Assembly (NCBI GenBank): GCA_035361075.1
Contig: DAOSBX010000043.1
Span: 1-26,009 of the forward strand
DNA: 26,009 bases
Source: Candidatus Hydrogenedens sp.
GTDB lineage: Bacteria > Hydrogenedentota > Hydrogenedentia > Hydrogenedentales > Hydrogenedentaceae
Direction: 5' to 3'
The stretch's first letter is position 1, and the number at the start of each line of letters is the position of its first letter. Below, one piece after another: positions 8,205 through 16,166 of the stretch. A program made the translations under genes and the position numbers. The notes beneath the pieces are model-generated. The model was given only the letters and a program-made list of their open reading frames with translations. It made no database searches and was not told where the DNA came from.

Positions 8205-9515
8205 TTATTTAATTATACTCGTTATAGAGCCTTCCATCCCGTTATGATCAATATGCTCTAATTTTACTTTGCAGAGTTTGTTTTCTAAAGATTCATGAAA
8301 ATCTGCCATGACACGGATATAGTTATCGGTATATCCTTGCCAATAGCCACCCTCTTTTTCTTCAAATAAGACCTCGCGAACGGTTCCGATTGCCTTTTCA
8401 TAGAATATTTTTCTTTTCTTTTGACTTAAATCAATCAGTTGGTGAACGCGATGCTCAATCTCGTTTGGTGCTATGTTATCTGGAAATGACCATGCGGGTG
8501 TTCCTTCCCGTGGTGAATATGGGAATATATGAAGGAAATAGATAGGCAGTTCTTCGAGAAAGGTAAGTGTTTCATTGAAAAGTGAAAGGGTCTCTCCTGG
8601 GAAACCTGTTAATACATCAGCACTAATACCAATGTCGGGGACTGTTTCAATGGCAAGGAGAACATAATCGCGATAGTTTTCTCTCGAATAGGGTCTGTTC
8701 ATGCGTTTTAGTATCGTGTTTGAACCCGACTGTAATGGGATGTGTAGATAAGGAACCAGCGGATAATTTGGGTTTTTCATACGAGTTAGTATATCGATGT
8801 TAAGAGAGTTTAATTCAATAGAACTCAAACGGACCCTTAAATTATTCCCGAATTCGTTGGAAATCATATCTAATAATGAAATCAAATTTTTCCCATCATC
8901 TTTATAATTACCGATATTAATTCCTGTTAGAACGATTTCTTTTGTTCCCGCTTCAATACGCCAGGCAATCTCCCGTAAAATAGCATCCGCAGGTCTTGAC
9001 CTTGATGGACCACGCAGGTAGGGGATAATGCAATAGGAACAGAAGGAATTGCAACCTTCCTGTATTTTAATGTTTGCACGGTGGAATGAAGGGATAGAAA
9101 TAGGTTTAGTATTTGTGAAGCACTCTAACGAGGTGAGTTTCCAATCGGAGCCTGTTAATATTTCGGGTGTATCGCGTTTTGTCCCTTTTATGTGAGAAAA
9201 CCAATCTAATTTCCGCTTATTATCAACGATTAGGTCAATGCCCTCAATCTTTTTTAAAACCTCTATGTCTTTCTCCACATAACAGCCAATTACAACAATT
9301 TCAGCGTTAGGGTTGCGTTGTATTGTATGTCGGATGACTTTACGACACTTTGCCTCTGCTTCATGGGTTACCGCACATGTATGAATGATACATAAATCTG
9401 CAGGTGAAGATTTATCGGCAATTTCATAGCCTAATTCGTAGAGTCTTTGCAACATAGCATCCGACTCTGCTTGATTTAATCTACATCCCAAAGTATGTAT
9501 ATATACATATCGCAT
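8205..9515 (-). CDS. mtaB: tRNA t6A37 methylthiotransferase MtaB
   Basis: A 436-aa radical SAM methylthiotransferase that converts t6A37 to ms2t6A37 in ANN-decoding tRNAs. The N-terminal UPF0004 domain carries three cluster cysteines, C11 (TLGCRLNQAE), C47 (HTCAVT) and C78 (IGCY). The radical SAM CxxxCxxC is C155/C159/C162 (EGCNSFCSYCIIP). A C-terminal TRAM-like RNA-binding stretch ends the protein. The TLGC...NQAE and HTCAVT pattern favours MtaB (B. subtilis YqeV type) over MiaB or RimO. Length is normal for the family. No strong ribosome site precedes the ATG. A TATAAT box lies ~50 bp upstream. First gene of a likely two-gene unit with larE. Confidence 0.92.
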   Translation of the reverse strand: MRYVYIHTLGCRLNQAESDAMLQRLYELGYEIADKSSPADLCIIHTCAVTHEAEAKCRKVIRHTIQRNPNAEIVVIGCYVEKDIEVLKKIEGIDLIVDNKRKLDWFSHIKGTKRDTPEILTGSDWKLTSLECFTNTKPISIPSFHRANIKIQEGCNSFCSYCIIPYLRGPSRSRPADAILREIAWRIEAGTKEIVLTGINIGNYKDDGKNLISLLDMISNEFGNNLRVRLSSIELNSLNIDILTRMKNPNYPLVPYLHIPLQSGSNTILKRMNRPYSRENYRDYVLLAIETVPDIGISADVLTGFPGETLSLFNETLTFLEELPIYFLHIFPYSPREGTPAWSFPDNIAPNEIEHRVHQLIDLSQKKRKIFYEKAIGTVREVLFEEKEGGYWQGYTDNYIRVMADFHESLENKLCKVKLEHIDHNGMEGSITSIIK

Positions 9516-9564
9516 ATTGTTAGTATGAGCCCTGTTAATAATGGCGGTAGTGGTTTTGATATAA

Positions 9565-9570
9565 ATTATA
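9565..9570 (-). promoter_or_regulatory. Possible -10 box for mtaB-larE
   Basis: A perfect TATAAT on the minus strand, 49 bp before the mtaB ATG, within an AT-rich 277-bp spacer. No good -35 hexamer is seen at 16-18 bp, so this is a weak call. The rest of the spacer (9571-9792) is pyrimidine-rich on the plus strand and shows no further gene or convincing hairpin. Confidence 0.3.
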
Positions 9571-9792
9571 CATGTTATAATGAGGCAAAATACGATTAAA
9601 AGTTACCATGAATTGGGAGTTTGTGTTTTATCATTTCTATCTATTCTGTTTTATTTATTTTTTTGTTGTTTTTCTGTCTTTTTTACCTGCATATATGCCT
9701 CCATCTCTTCTATTAATCTCCCATATTAAAATTCCTTTTTATATAAACCTTAAATAGGATTTATTCAGGGTCCCATTTTTGAAATGTTACTC

Positions 9793-10422
9793 CTATATCC
9801 ATTTCTTATCGTACCAGCGTTCTAAGGTCTCTATAAATTTCCTGAAAGAAGCGTCCTGACATCTTTGAAAATTTTCAAAAGGGATATTTTCCGCAATTTT
9901 TTTAAATATTGATGGTGAAAATGGGATTCCTTTTTCTTTTAATGCAAATTTCAGAGATTCTTTTGGTTTTTTGGGTTTTGTTATTCCTTTTTCCCAATAT
10001 CCTTTCGATATAAGACACTTTTTTAATTCTTGATAATTATCCCAACCTAACTTTTTTGAAATAATTTGCGATTCTACCCACAGCCAGATTTCTAATTCAG
10101 GGGCAAATACAATAACCTTCACATTTTCTTTTGCCCAGCCATTATATACAAGTTGTGTTTCTATTTCTATTTCTATTTCTTCGCGAGTCTTTTTTTCCTG
10201 ACCACTTCCTTCAAGATCTAAAAATACCATTGCATAGCGATATTGTTTCAAGAACTTTCTCAAAAAATCACTTGCGTTTTTGTATACCCCTGCATCACGA
10301 TTAGGCTCTTTATAAATATCACAAAAATCGTTCAACTTCTTTTCCGGAAACAAACGAGAAAGTAAGCCTTTTATCCCCTGTGACATATCATTATCCGCCA
10401 CTAAAAAGACAATATCTTTCAT
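9793..10422 (-). CDS. Small Toprim-like partner of the ATPase (MAD4-like family)
   Basis: A 209-aa cytosolic protein with no signal peptide or membrane span. Visible blocks: strand 1 with VADNDM (D10, D12), NRDAG at 41-45, strand 3 with MVFLDLEGSG (D69-x-E71), an acidic stretch ending in VYNGWA, then PELEIWLW (E109, E111), LGW, KPKKPKES and a C-terminal FRKFIETLERWY. The acidic residues after two core strands plus the PELExW block resemble Toprim-type nucleases of the RloB/DUF4276 kind, though strand 1 has Asp where Toprim has Glu. From memory of the family, homologues occur beside AAA ATPases and are linked to the methylation-associated defence system (MAD4); that name is a recollection, not a search result. 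The ATG overlaps the ATPase stop (ATGA), showing tight coupling. Probably the effector. Confidence 0.72.
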   Translation of the reverse strand: MKDIVFLVADNDMSQGIKGLLSRLFPEKKLNDFCDIYKEPNRDAGVYKNASDFLRKFLKQYRYAMVFLDLEGSGQEKKTREEIEIEIETQLVYNGWAKENVKVIVFAPELEIWLWVESQIISKKLGWDNYQELKKCLISKGYWEKGITKPKKPKESLKFALKEKGIPFSPSIFKKIAENIPFENFQRCQDASFRKFIETLERWYDKKWI

Positions 10423-11690
10423 TGCAATACCCCTGCTGCATGGAGTGAAGCAATATCTACTTTTTCACGCCAATCTTTAAGTTTTGGATGATTTATTCCT
10501 TTTATCACATCTATGCACCCCGATTCTGTCTTTGAAAAACATAGAATTTCTTTTAGTTCAGCAAGATTTAATATTGCAGGAGAATGCGTTGCCAGAAACA
10601 CCTGACTTTTATATACCGAAGAAAGAGACTGATAAATACATTCTATAGCGAGCGGATGTAATCCATTCTCCGGCTCCTCAATCATATATATTTTGTCTTT
10701 TTCTGACAAATAAGGAATAATTGTTTGTGCTAAAATGCGTAATGTTCCGTCCGAAATAACCCAAGAAGGCAATTCCAAGCCATTTTTATGAATAATACTA
10801 AGATATAAAAACCTATCTTCCATTCTTTCCCTTATTTGAATATCTTGAACTTCGGGTAAAGCAGATTGTATATGTTCAAGCCATAATGTAAAGGCTTTCG
10901 GATTTTTTTCCTTTAAGTTTTGTATCACTTTCGGTAGATTGGATCCATCCGTCTGGAAAGAAATAGGAACATCGGGTCTACATGAAACACGCATATTATT
11001 ACTATTCAATTGCAGAAATTGAATCCCTTCCATAAGTACGTTCTTTAACCAGAGAGATACAGGAAATCGTTCTTCATCCTCTGGTGTCCCTGCAAGCGAT
11101 GCTTTATATGGACCAATCTTATAAATTATATTCCATTCTGTAGTTTCCGATTTAAAATATCCACTTCCTGGTGCATTTTTTGAAATTACTTTTCTCCAGC
11201 CCGGTGGCGTTTTTTTCCGTCTCGAAACAACAATGTGGTCAGGAGCCTTTAATTCTTGAGGAAAAAGGTCTTCATCTCTTTCTTTTTTCCCATTTCTATG
11301 AATATTTTCACTCCCTTTCTTTATTAACCATAGATTTTCGTCTTGAATGCTGATCCCATTAATGGTATCGGAATGTAAAGACATTTCATAACGAACTGTA
11401 TTATATTCATCGTCTTTCAATTGTTTTTGAATCTCTTCAGGGATTTTTATTTGCAAAGCAATTTCAAATTGTTCCCCCTCTTTTCTCCATAATAACTCTT
11501 TAAAGTGAGACACTCTTTTTTGAATTGCATTCTGAGGTCCCTCTCGAAGAATATCATGGATTAAACAAATCGTATCAAAAAAAGTGCTTTTTCCACTTGC
11601 ATTAGGACCAACAATTATCTGAAAGGGTTCGAGTTGTATATCAATATACTTAAATGCCTTGTAATGTAAAATTTCTAAACGTCTAATCAT
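10419..11690 (-). CDS. ABC/AAA_21-type ATPase of a two-gene defence-like module
   Basis: A 423-aa ATPase of the RecF/SMC-like AAA_21 group. Walker A is GPNASGKS (28-35) after the typical RLEILHYKAFK start; a signature-like SDGTLRIL occurs at ~311-318; Walker B is YMIEEPENGLHP with E338/E339; the switch histidine is H369 in ATHSPAIL. The region between (about 80-300) is family-variable with no coiled coil long enough for SMC. Such ATPases with a downstream small nuclease-like partner form known phage-defence pairs (PARIS AriA/AriB, RloA/RloB, MAD3/MAD4); assignment to one of these is inference. The ribosome site is poor (GGGG, spacer about 9). The 125 bp upstream is very AT-rich without a clear promoter. 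Base composition looks more AT-rich than the neighbours, consistent with acquisition. Confidence 0.82.
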   Translation of the reverse strand: MIRRLEILHYKAFKYIDIQLEPFQIIVGPNASGKSTFFDTICLIHDILREGPQNAIQKRVSHFKELLWRKEGEQFEIALQIKIPEEIQKQLKDDEYNTVRYEMSLHSDTINGISIQDENLWLIKKGSENIHRNGKKERDEDLFPQELKAPDHIVVSRRKKTPPGWRKVISKNAPGSGYFKSETTEWNIIYKIGPYKASLAGTPEDEERFPVSLWLKNVLMEGIQFLQLNSNNMRVSCRPDVPISFQTDGSNLPKVIQNLKEKNPKAFTLWLEHIQSALPEVQDIQIRERMEDRFLYLSIIHKNGLELPSWVISDGTLRILAQTIIPYLSEKDKIYMIEEPENGLHPLAIECIYQSLSSVYKSQVFLATHSPAILNLAELKEILCFSKTESGCIDVIKGINHPKLKDWREKVDIASLHAAGVLQ

Positions 11691-11815
11691 TTTTTATAAC
11701 CCCAATATTCTTTATATTCAAATTCGAACTTATGTTTTTATAATGGGATATAATTAATTACTTATTATTATATTCTTTTCTATCTTTTGAACCGAAATTT
11801 AAAAAGTATCAGTTA

Positions 11816-14716
11816 TTACATTGACAAGGGCATTCCTTCCGAAATAATTGTTATATCAAAGCGACAATTATATTTATGAAACTTGTCTCCTCTAAATATA
11901 ACACTATTTTCCCCATGTTGTAACTGGGGAATCTCTCCTTCTGGAATAATATCGCGAACAAACTCTCCTTTTTCGTTGTAAAGTTTACAATTATCTTTAG
12001 ATACAAATTCAATATAACTACCGCTCTTTATTTCTATCGGGAAGGTCAAAATTATATCTCCTATCTGAACCGATGGATTTTCTATCTTTACTGATTTAAA
12101 AGGAATAGCAGAAATAGGACCCAATCCCACCTCTACCTTTTTTCCCACGGGAATATTGTTAACACCAATTGTCAATGTTGCAATACTCTTAAAATTAACC
12201 CAATAATGATACATCGGATAAGCAAAGGACATAATATCGCTCGACCCACTAAAAAAATCCTTCCGCATTCGTGTATGTTGCCATTCATACCGTGATAATT
12301 GATACGACTCAGGTTCAACAAGTTCAAAATATCGCCAACCCGTAAAATCTACCGTAACATAATGGTCTGCAAAACCACCTATTAAATGTTTGGGAGACGC
12401 TATCTGAAAGTTAAGCACCTCACCCTGCCCATCCCCTTTTATCCAAACTCCCAACCCACGAGTTGAGAAGTCCACCATATTTTGAATATCCTTGCGAAAT
12501 ACTGCCCAGGAGCGTTCCTGCTCTGCATCTACATTCTCCGCTCTCAATATAGCTTTCAACTTACTATCCTCCGCTTTTTCAAGTGGATATTCAAGCGTTG
12601 CAGATACCCCCTTTTGTGTTTCCGCTTTACTAAACTCATTTTCAACACGAAAATTTGCAAGTAATTTAGCATCGGGATGGTCTTCTTCTTCCGTCTCAAG
12701 CAGTGCCTCTATACGCATTTTTAAGGGCTGAGATGCATACGGATTATTCACACTAAAACTATTTGATGTATCATTTAGGTTTATTTTATGTTTTATATAT
12801 GTAACAGGACGAAATTGATATTGCCCATTTTCATCCACATCCAGAGTAAACTCCGCGCCAGGTTCTATTAATTTTTCCTTTATAGATTCTGGCACAATAT
12901 TTTTCATTCGGAGTTCTTCATATTTTCTCGCTATCTTTGCAAATCGTTGAAATTTATCACTATTTAGATTTTTGGGAGTAAATCCTACCACATACGACAA
13001 ACTACTATTCGTCGCTAATGCCTTCGCACAAATATATTCAAATTCATCCGACATACTTCGTTCTGGCTGGACACCATCCCAATCAAAAATTCCCCACCAC
13101 CCTAAATTCGTAGGGAGAAACGAGTATTTCCACTGGCGATTGCTAACAATATGATAGTCCACAAATTCTTTCTTCCCTCGCATCGGACAATCCCATGCAC
13201 CCATTCGAGAACGAACACACCAGAGGTGATGTGAAAAAGTACTCATTTCCATAATGGGAGACTTGTTAAGCCGACGAATCAATTCATATACAAATTTCGC
13301 AGAATAATGCCATGTATTCTCCCAACCTCCTAATACATCCGAACCATCCAGAGCATCTAAATATACCATGTCAAAACCACAATAGTTATACAAATCTGCT
13401 GTCCGTTGAATCACTTCTGTAAAAAGAGTTGAATTAACATCCGGCACAAACAAGCCGAAACATTCTTTTAGATGATGAACTTTAGCACCTTTTTTGTGAG
13501 CGGAAACCTTTGTTCCATACGCTCCCCGTTCACATTCCACAAATGTAAACGGTGCACTCTTCTGAACATCTTTATATATAATCAGTTCATCATCAATCCG
13601 CAACGTTGCACTATTACGAACAAAAAAACCTGTGATTGCTGACATTGCCTCCGTACTTTCTTCAACAATAACTCGACTATCCCCCGCCTCTAAATCCTCC
13701 GCCAAGGTAAACGTTTTATCCGAAGCCAATCGGGTATCGGGAACAGGTGTTACCCAGGGCGTTTTCTTATCTATAAAAAAGGAATAGGTATGCAAACCCG
13801 CATACAAACCTGCTTGATGTATCGTATCAATAACTGTTTTCAAACTATCCCTACCCCGTGGATACAATTCAGGGTTCACCTCAAAATCACCCCATCGAAA
13901 CGGATGTCCCCCATGAAAATCTATTTGGGTTGCCCCAACACTTTTCGCTACTTCTATCCATTGGGATACCGTTTCCTCCGTGACATACTCACTTGTGGAA
14001 ATTAAATAAGAACCCTGATTTACCTTCGCATCTAAAGCCCACGGTCCACCTATATCCGATTGAGGCAATTCTGGTGATGATTTTATGGCATCTTTAAGTG
14101 CGTTGCGAATGTTATCCATCGGACCGGCAATTAAGGCTCCTTTTGTCCCTTCAAAACCGAATCGTTTATAAACAATGAAACCGCTTACTTTAGAACATAA
14201 CCCGGGTATCTGATTGCAATTCGTTTTCAGGTCCAGTGCCAGAGGAGTAACTGCAAAAGCATCTTCAAAAGTCCCTTTCAAAGTTAGCGGTATTTCCGCA
14301 TAAGAAATTTCTTCCGCCTTATCCCACGAAACCGACCGCACCTCAAAAACAATCCGTTGAGGACCCGTAACAACATGAAATACCACCTGCCCCGCAACCG
14401 CTCCAAAATCAGCTGTCAATACTGCACCCTCATACCTAACCGCCTTTACAGGGAAACTTTGGTTTTCTCCCTTCAACACAGCAAACGGTATCTTCTTCGC
14501 TTTATCCAGATAATCCCTCCCCGTGGCTTTATCCACAAACTGCGTTATACCCCCCGCATCATCCATCCCCATCTTAAAACTATCCGTTTCCACTACAACT
14601 TCTGCTTGTAGAGAAAAAATGAAAGAAACATGTACACAAATAAAAAATACTCCCATAGATAACCTTTTGTAAATACGATAATATTTCATGTGAGAAAAGC
14701 AAAGATTAAAAAACAT
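11816..14716 (-). CDS. Secreted TIM-barrel glycoside hydrolase-like protein
   Basis: A 966-aa protein with a signal peptide (hydrophobic core about 20-36, cleavage after SLQA). An N-terminal beta-sandwich (~40-245) precedes a barrel with DFHGGHPFRWGDF (~265), AGLHTYSFF (~308), FDMVYLDALDGSD (D454, D457) and PIMEMSTF. C-terminal beta domains follow (~640-966). This resembles clan GH-D/GH31-type layouts, with D454 a plausible catalytic residue, but I do not recognise the exact family and assign no substrate. Residues ~333-415 look like an inserted small beta module (IDDELIIY...CERGAYGT...H..GA), interrupting the barrel. The first ATG is favoured over M10 because AAGGA lies 7 nt before it, while M10 has none; the signal peptide then has a long n-region. 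Transcribed divergently from the Gfo/Idh/MocA gene. Confidence 0.78.
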   Translation of the reverse strand: MFFNLCFSHMKYYRIYKRLSMGVFFICVHVSFIFSLQAEVVVETDSFKMGMDDAGGITQFVDKATGRDYLDKAKKIPFAVLKGENQSFPVKAVRYEGAVLTADFGAVAGQVVFHVVTGPQRIVFEVRSVSWDKAEEISYAEIPLTLKGTFEDAFAVTPLALDLKTNCNQIPGLCSKVSGFIVYKRFGFEGTKGALIAGPMDNIRNALKDAIKSSPELPQSDIGGPWALDAKVNQGSYLISTSEYVTEETVSQWIEVAKSVGATQIDFHGGHPFRWGDFEVNPELYPRGRDSLKTVIDTIHQAGLYAGLHTYSFFIDKKTPWVTPVPDTRLASDKTFTLAEDLEAGDSRVIVEESTEAMSAITGFFVRNSATLRIDDELIIYKDVQKSAPFTFVECERGAYGTKVSAHKKGAKVHHLKECFGLFVPDVNSTLFTEVIQRTADLYNYCGFDMVYLDALDGSDVLGGWENTWHYSAKFVYELIRRLNKSPIMEMSTFSHHLWCVRSRMGAWDCPMRGKKEFVDYHIVSNRQWKYSFLPTNLGWWGIFDWDGVQPERSMSDEFEYICAKALATNSSLSYVVGFTPKNLNSDKFQRFAKIARKYEELRMKNIVPESIKEKLIEPGAEFTLDVDENGQYQFRPVTYIKHKINLNDTSNSFSVNNPYASQPLKMRIEALLETEEEDHPDAKLLANFRVENEFSKAETQKGVSATLEYPLEKAEDSKLKAILRAENVDAEQERSWAVFRKDIQNMVDFSTRGLGVWIKGDGQGEVLNFQIASPKHLIGGFADHYVTVDFTGWRYFELVEPESYQLSRYEWQHTRMRKDFFSGSSDIMSFAYPMYHYWVNFKSIATLTIGVNNIPVGKKVEVGLGPISAIPFKSVKIENPSVQIGDIILTFPIEIKSGSYIEFVSKDNCKLYNEKGEFVRDIIPEGEIPQLQHGENSVIFRGDKFHKYNCRFDITIISEGMPLSM

Positions 14717-14723
14717 TTGGAAT

Positions 14724-14728
14724 TCCTT
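14724..14728 (-). promoter_or_regulatory. Ribosome binding site deciding the GH-like start
   Basis: AAGGA on the minus strand with a 7-nt spacer to the ATG at 14716. The alternative ATG at 14689, which would give a more compact signal peptide, is preceded by a pyrimidine-rich stretch without any such site. Confidence 0.6.
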
Positions 14729-14815
14729 TCAAAAGTTATTTACAAATAATGATTTCCTTTTGATAATATATTAATACTATTTTAAAACCTATAAAAAATA
14801 ACAAGGAGAATTATT

Positions 14816-16093
14816 ATGAAAAATTCACAAATAAAACATAATAATTTTACACCTACCCGTAGAGACTTTATCAAAGCAAGTGCAGTGACAGGCGCATCTT
14901 TTTTTATTGCCCATCACGCCTTTTCAGAGCCAGCCCCACTAAAAGTAGGTATCATTGGTTGCGGTAGACGTGGAATCGGAGCAGGATTGGACTGCGTCCG
15001 TTCCTCTCCAAATATTAAAATAACTGCCATCGGCGACCTTTTTCCAGATGCTATCCAGAAATGTAAAGAAAAATTATCACAATTAGGCGATGCTTTTCAG
15101 GTAGAAGATAAAAATTGTTTTACCGGTTGGGATAATTATAAAGGTGTTCTGGAAACAGATATAGATATTGCCATTCTCTCTGCTCCACCAGCATTTCGTC
15201 CACAACATTTCCAATATGCCATTGAAATGAATAAACATGTCTTCATGGAAAAACCCGTTGCAGTAGACCCTCCCGGTATCCGTTCCATTTTAGCAACAGG
15301 CGAAAAAGCAACTGAGAAAAAACTAAATGTCGTCGCAGGCACACAACGCCGGCATCAGAAGCCATATCTATCTTTAATTAAGCGTATACATGAAGGAGCC
15401 ATCGGCGATATCGTTTCTGCTTCTTGCTATTGGATTGGCGACTATGATTACTATACACCTGTTCCTCGTGACCCTTCCTGGTCAGATATGGAATATCAAC
15501 TCCGCAACTGGAATTACTATACATGGATTTCAGGAGACCATATTGTCGAGCAACATGTGCATAATATTGATGTGATTAATTGGGTATTAAATGCTCATCC
15601 TATCCGTGCTATCGGTATGGGTGGAAGACAACAACGAACGGGGCCCGAATTCGGGCATATTTATGACCACTTCTTCGTAGAATTTGAATACCCCGGTGGC
15701 ATACGCGTAACCAGTGCTTGCAGACAGAACAAAGATACATTCAAACGCGTTGGCGAATATGTGGTTGGCACACGCGGAAAAGCAGAACCCGGTAAATATA
15801 TCTTTACGGATAAAGAATATCCCTACTCCGGCGAAAATAACAACCCTTACGAACAAGAACATGCTGATCTCATTTCCGCTATACGCAATGGAACCTATAT
15901 CAACGAGACAAAAGCCATCGCTGAAAGCACCTTAACCGCTATTATGGGACGCATGTCTGCATATTCTGGGCAGGAAGTTACATGGGACTGGGTTTTGAAC
16001 GAGTCAAAACTGAACTTGTTTCCTGAAAAATTAGACTTTGGACCGATGCCCGTTCCACCTGTTGCCATCCCTGGCGAAACGGAATTAATATAG
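14816..16093 (+). CDS. Tat-exported Gfo/Idh/MocA family oxidoreductase
   Basis: A 425-aa NAD(P)-dependent sugar or cyclitol dehydrogenase-like protein. The N-terminus is a twin-arginine signal (TRRDFIKAS, R15/R16, then a hydrophobic stretch to HHAFSEP), so it is exported folded, presumably with its cofactor bound. The Rossmann motif VGIIGCGRRGIG follows the signal; the family EKP motif is at 145-147 (FMEKPVAVDP); the C-terminal alpha/beta domain includes the HIVEQHVHNIDVINW helix, with its His positioned as in the family's catalytic region. AAGGAG lies 7 nt before the ATG. It diverges from the glycosidase-like gene at 14716 across 99 bp, suggesting joint control and a role in handling the released sugar (inferred). 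Substrate unknown. Such Tat-type members are abundant in PVC-like bacteria. Confidence 0.9.
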   Translation: MKNSQIKHNNFTPTRRDFIKASAVTGASFFIAHHAFSEPAPLKVGIIGCGRRGIGAGLDCVRSSPNIKITAIGDLFPDAIQKCKEKLSQLGDAFQVEDKNCFTGWDNYKGVLETDIDIAILSAPPAFRPQHFQYAIEMNKHVFMEKPVAVDPPGIRSILATGEKATEKKLNVVAGTQRRHQKPYLSLIKRIHEGAIGDIVSASCYWIGDYDYYTPVPRDPSWSDMEYQLRNWNYYTWISGDHIVEQHVHNIDVINWVLNAHPIRAIGMGGRQQRTGPEFGHIYDHFFVEFEYPGGIRVTSACRQNKDTFKRVGEYVVGTRGKAEPGKYIFTDKEYPYSGENNNPYEQEHADLISAIRNGTYINETKAIAESTLTAIMGRMSAYSGQEVTWDWVLNESKLNLFPEKLDFGPMPVPPVAIPGETELI

Positions 16094-16104
16094 ATTGGTT
16101 TTTT

Positions 16105-16131
16105 GTCTGACAGGTCAGATGTGTCCGAATT
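16105..16131. repeat. Degenerate 9-bp repeat between convergent genes
   Basis: Three degraded 9-mers (GTCTGACAG, GTCAGATGT, GTCCGAATT) sharing the GTCNGACNN frame of the repeat at 2794-2829. It includes the inverted repeat TCTGAC-AG-GTCAGA, which could form a tight hairpin. It sits in the 73-bp spacer between the convergent Gfo/Idh/MocA and lipoprotein genes. Not a convincing terminator: no U-run follows directly. Confidence 0.45.
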
Positions 16132-16166
16132 TTCAATTAATGTAATTGTTGGTTGAATATGGCGGG

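Noticed and set aside
9620..9770. Short lysine-rich minus-strand reading frame and the palindrome GCATATATGC
   Set aside because: The frame is about 16 codons in a low-complexity AT-rich spacer with no good ribosome site; the palindrome is expected by chance in such sequence.
15643..15656. GC-rich perfect palindrome GCCCGAATTCGGGC
   Set aside because: It lies inside the conserved coding region of the oxidoreductase, so chance codon use is the simpler explanation.
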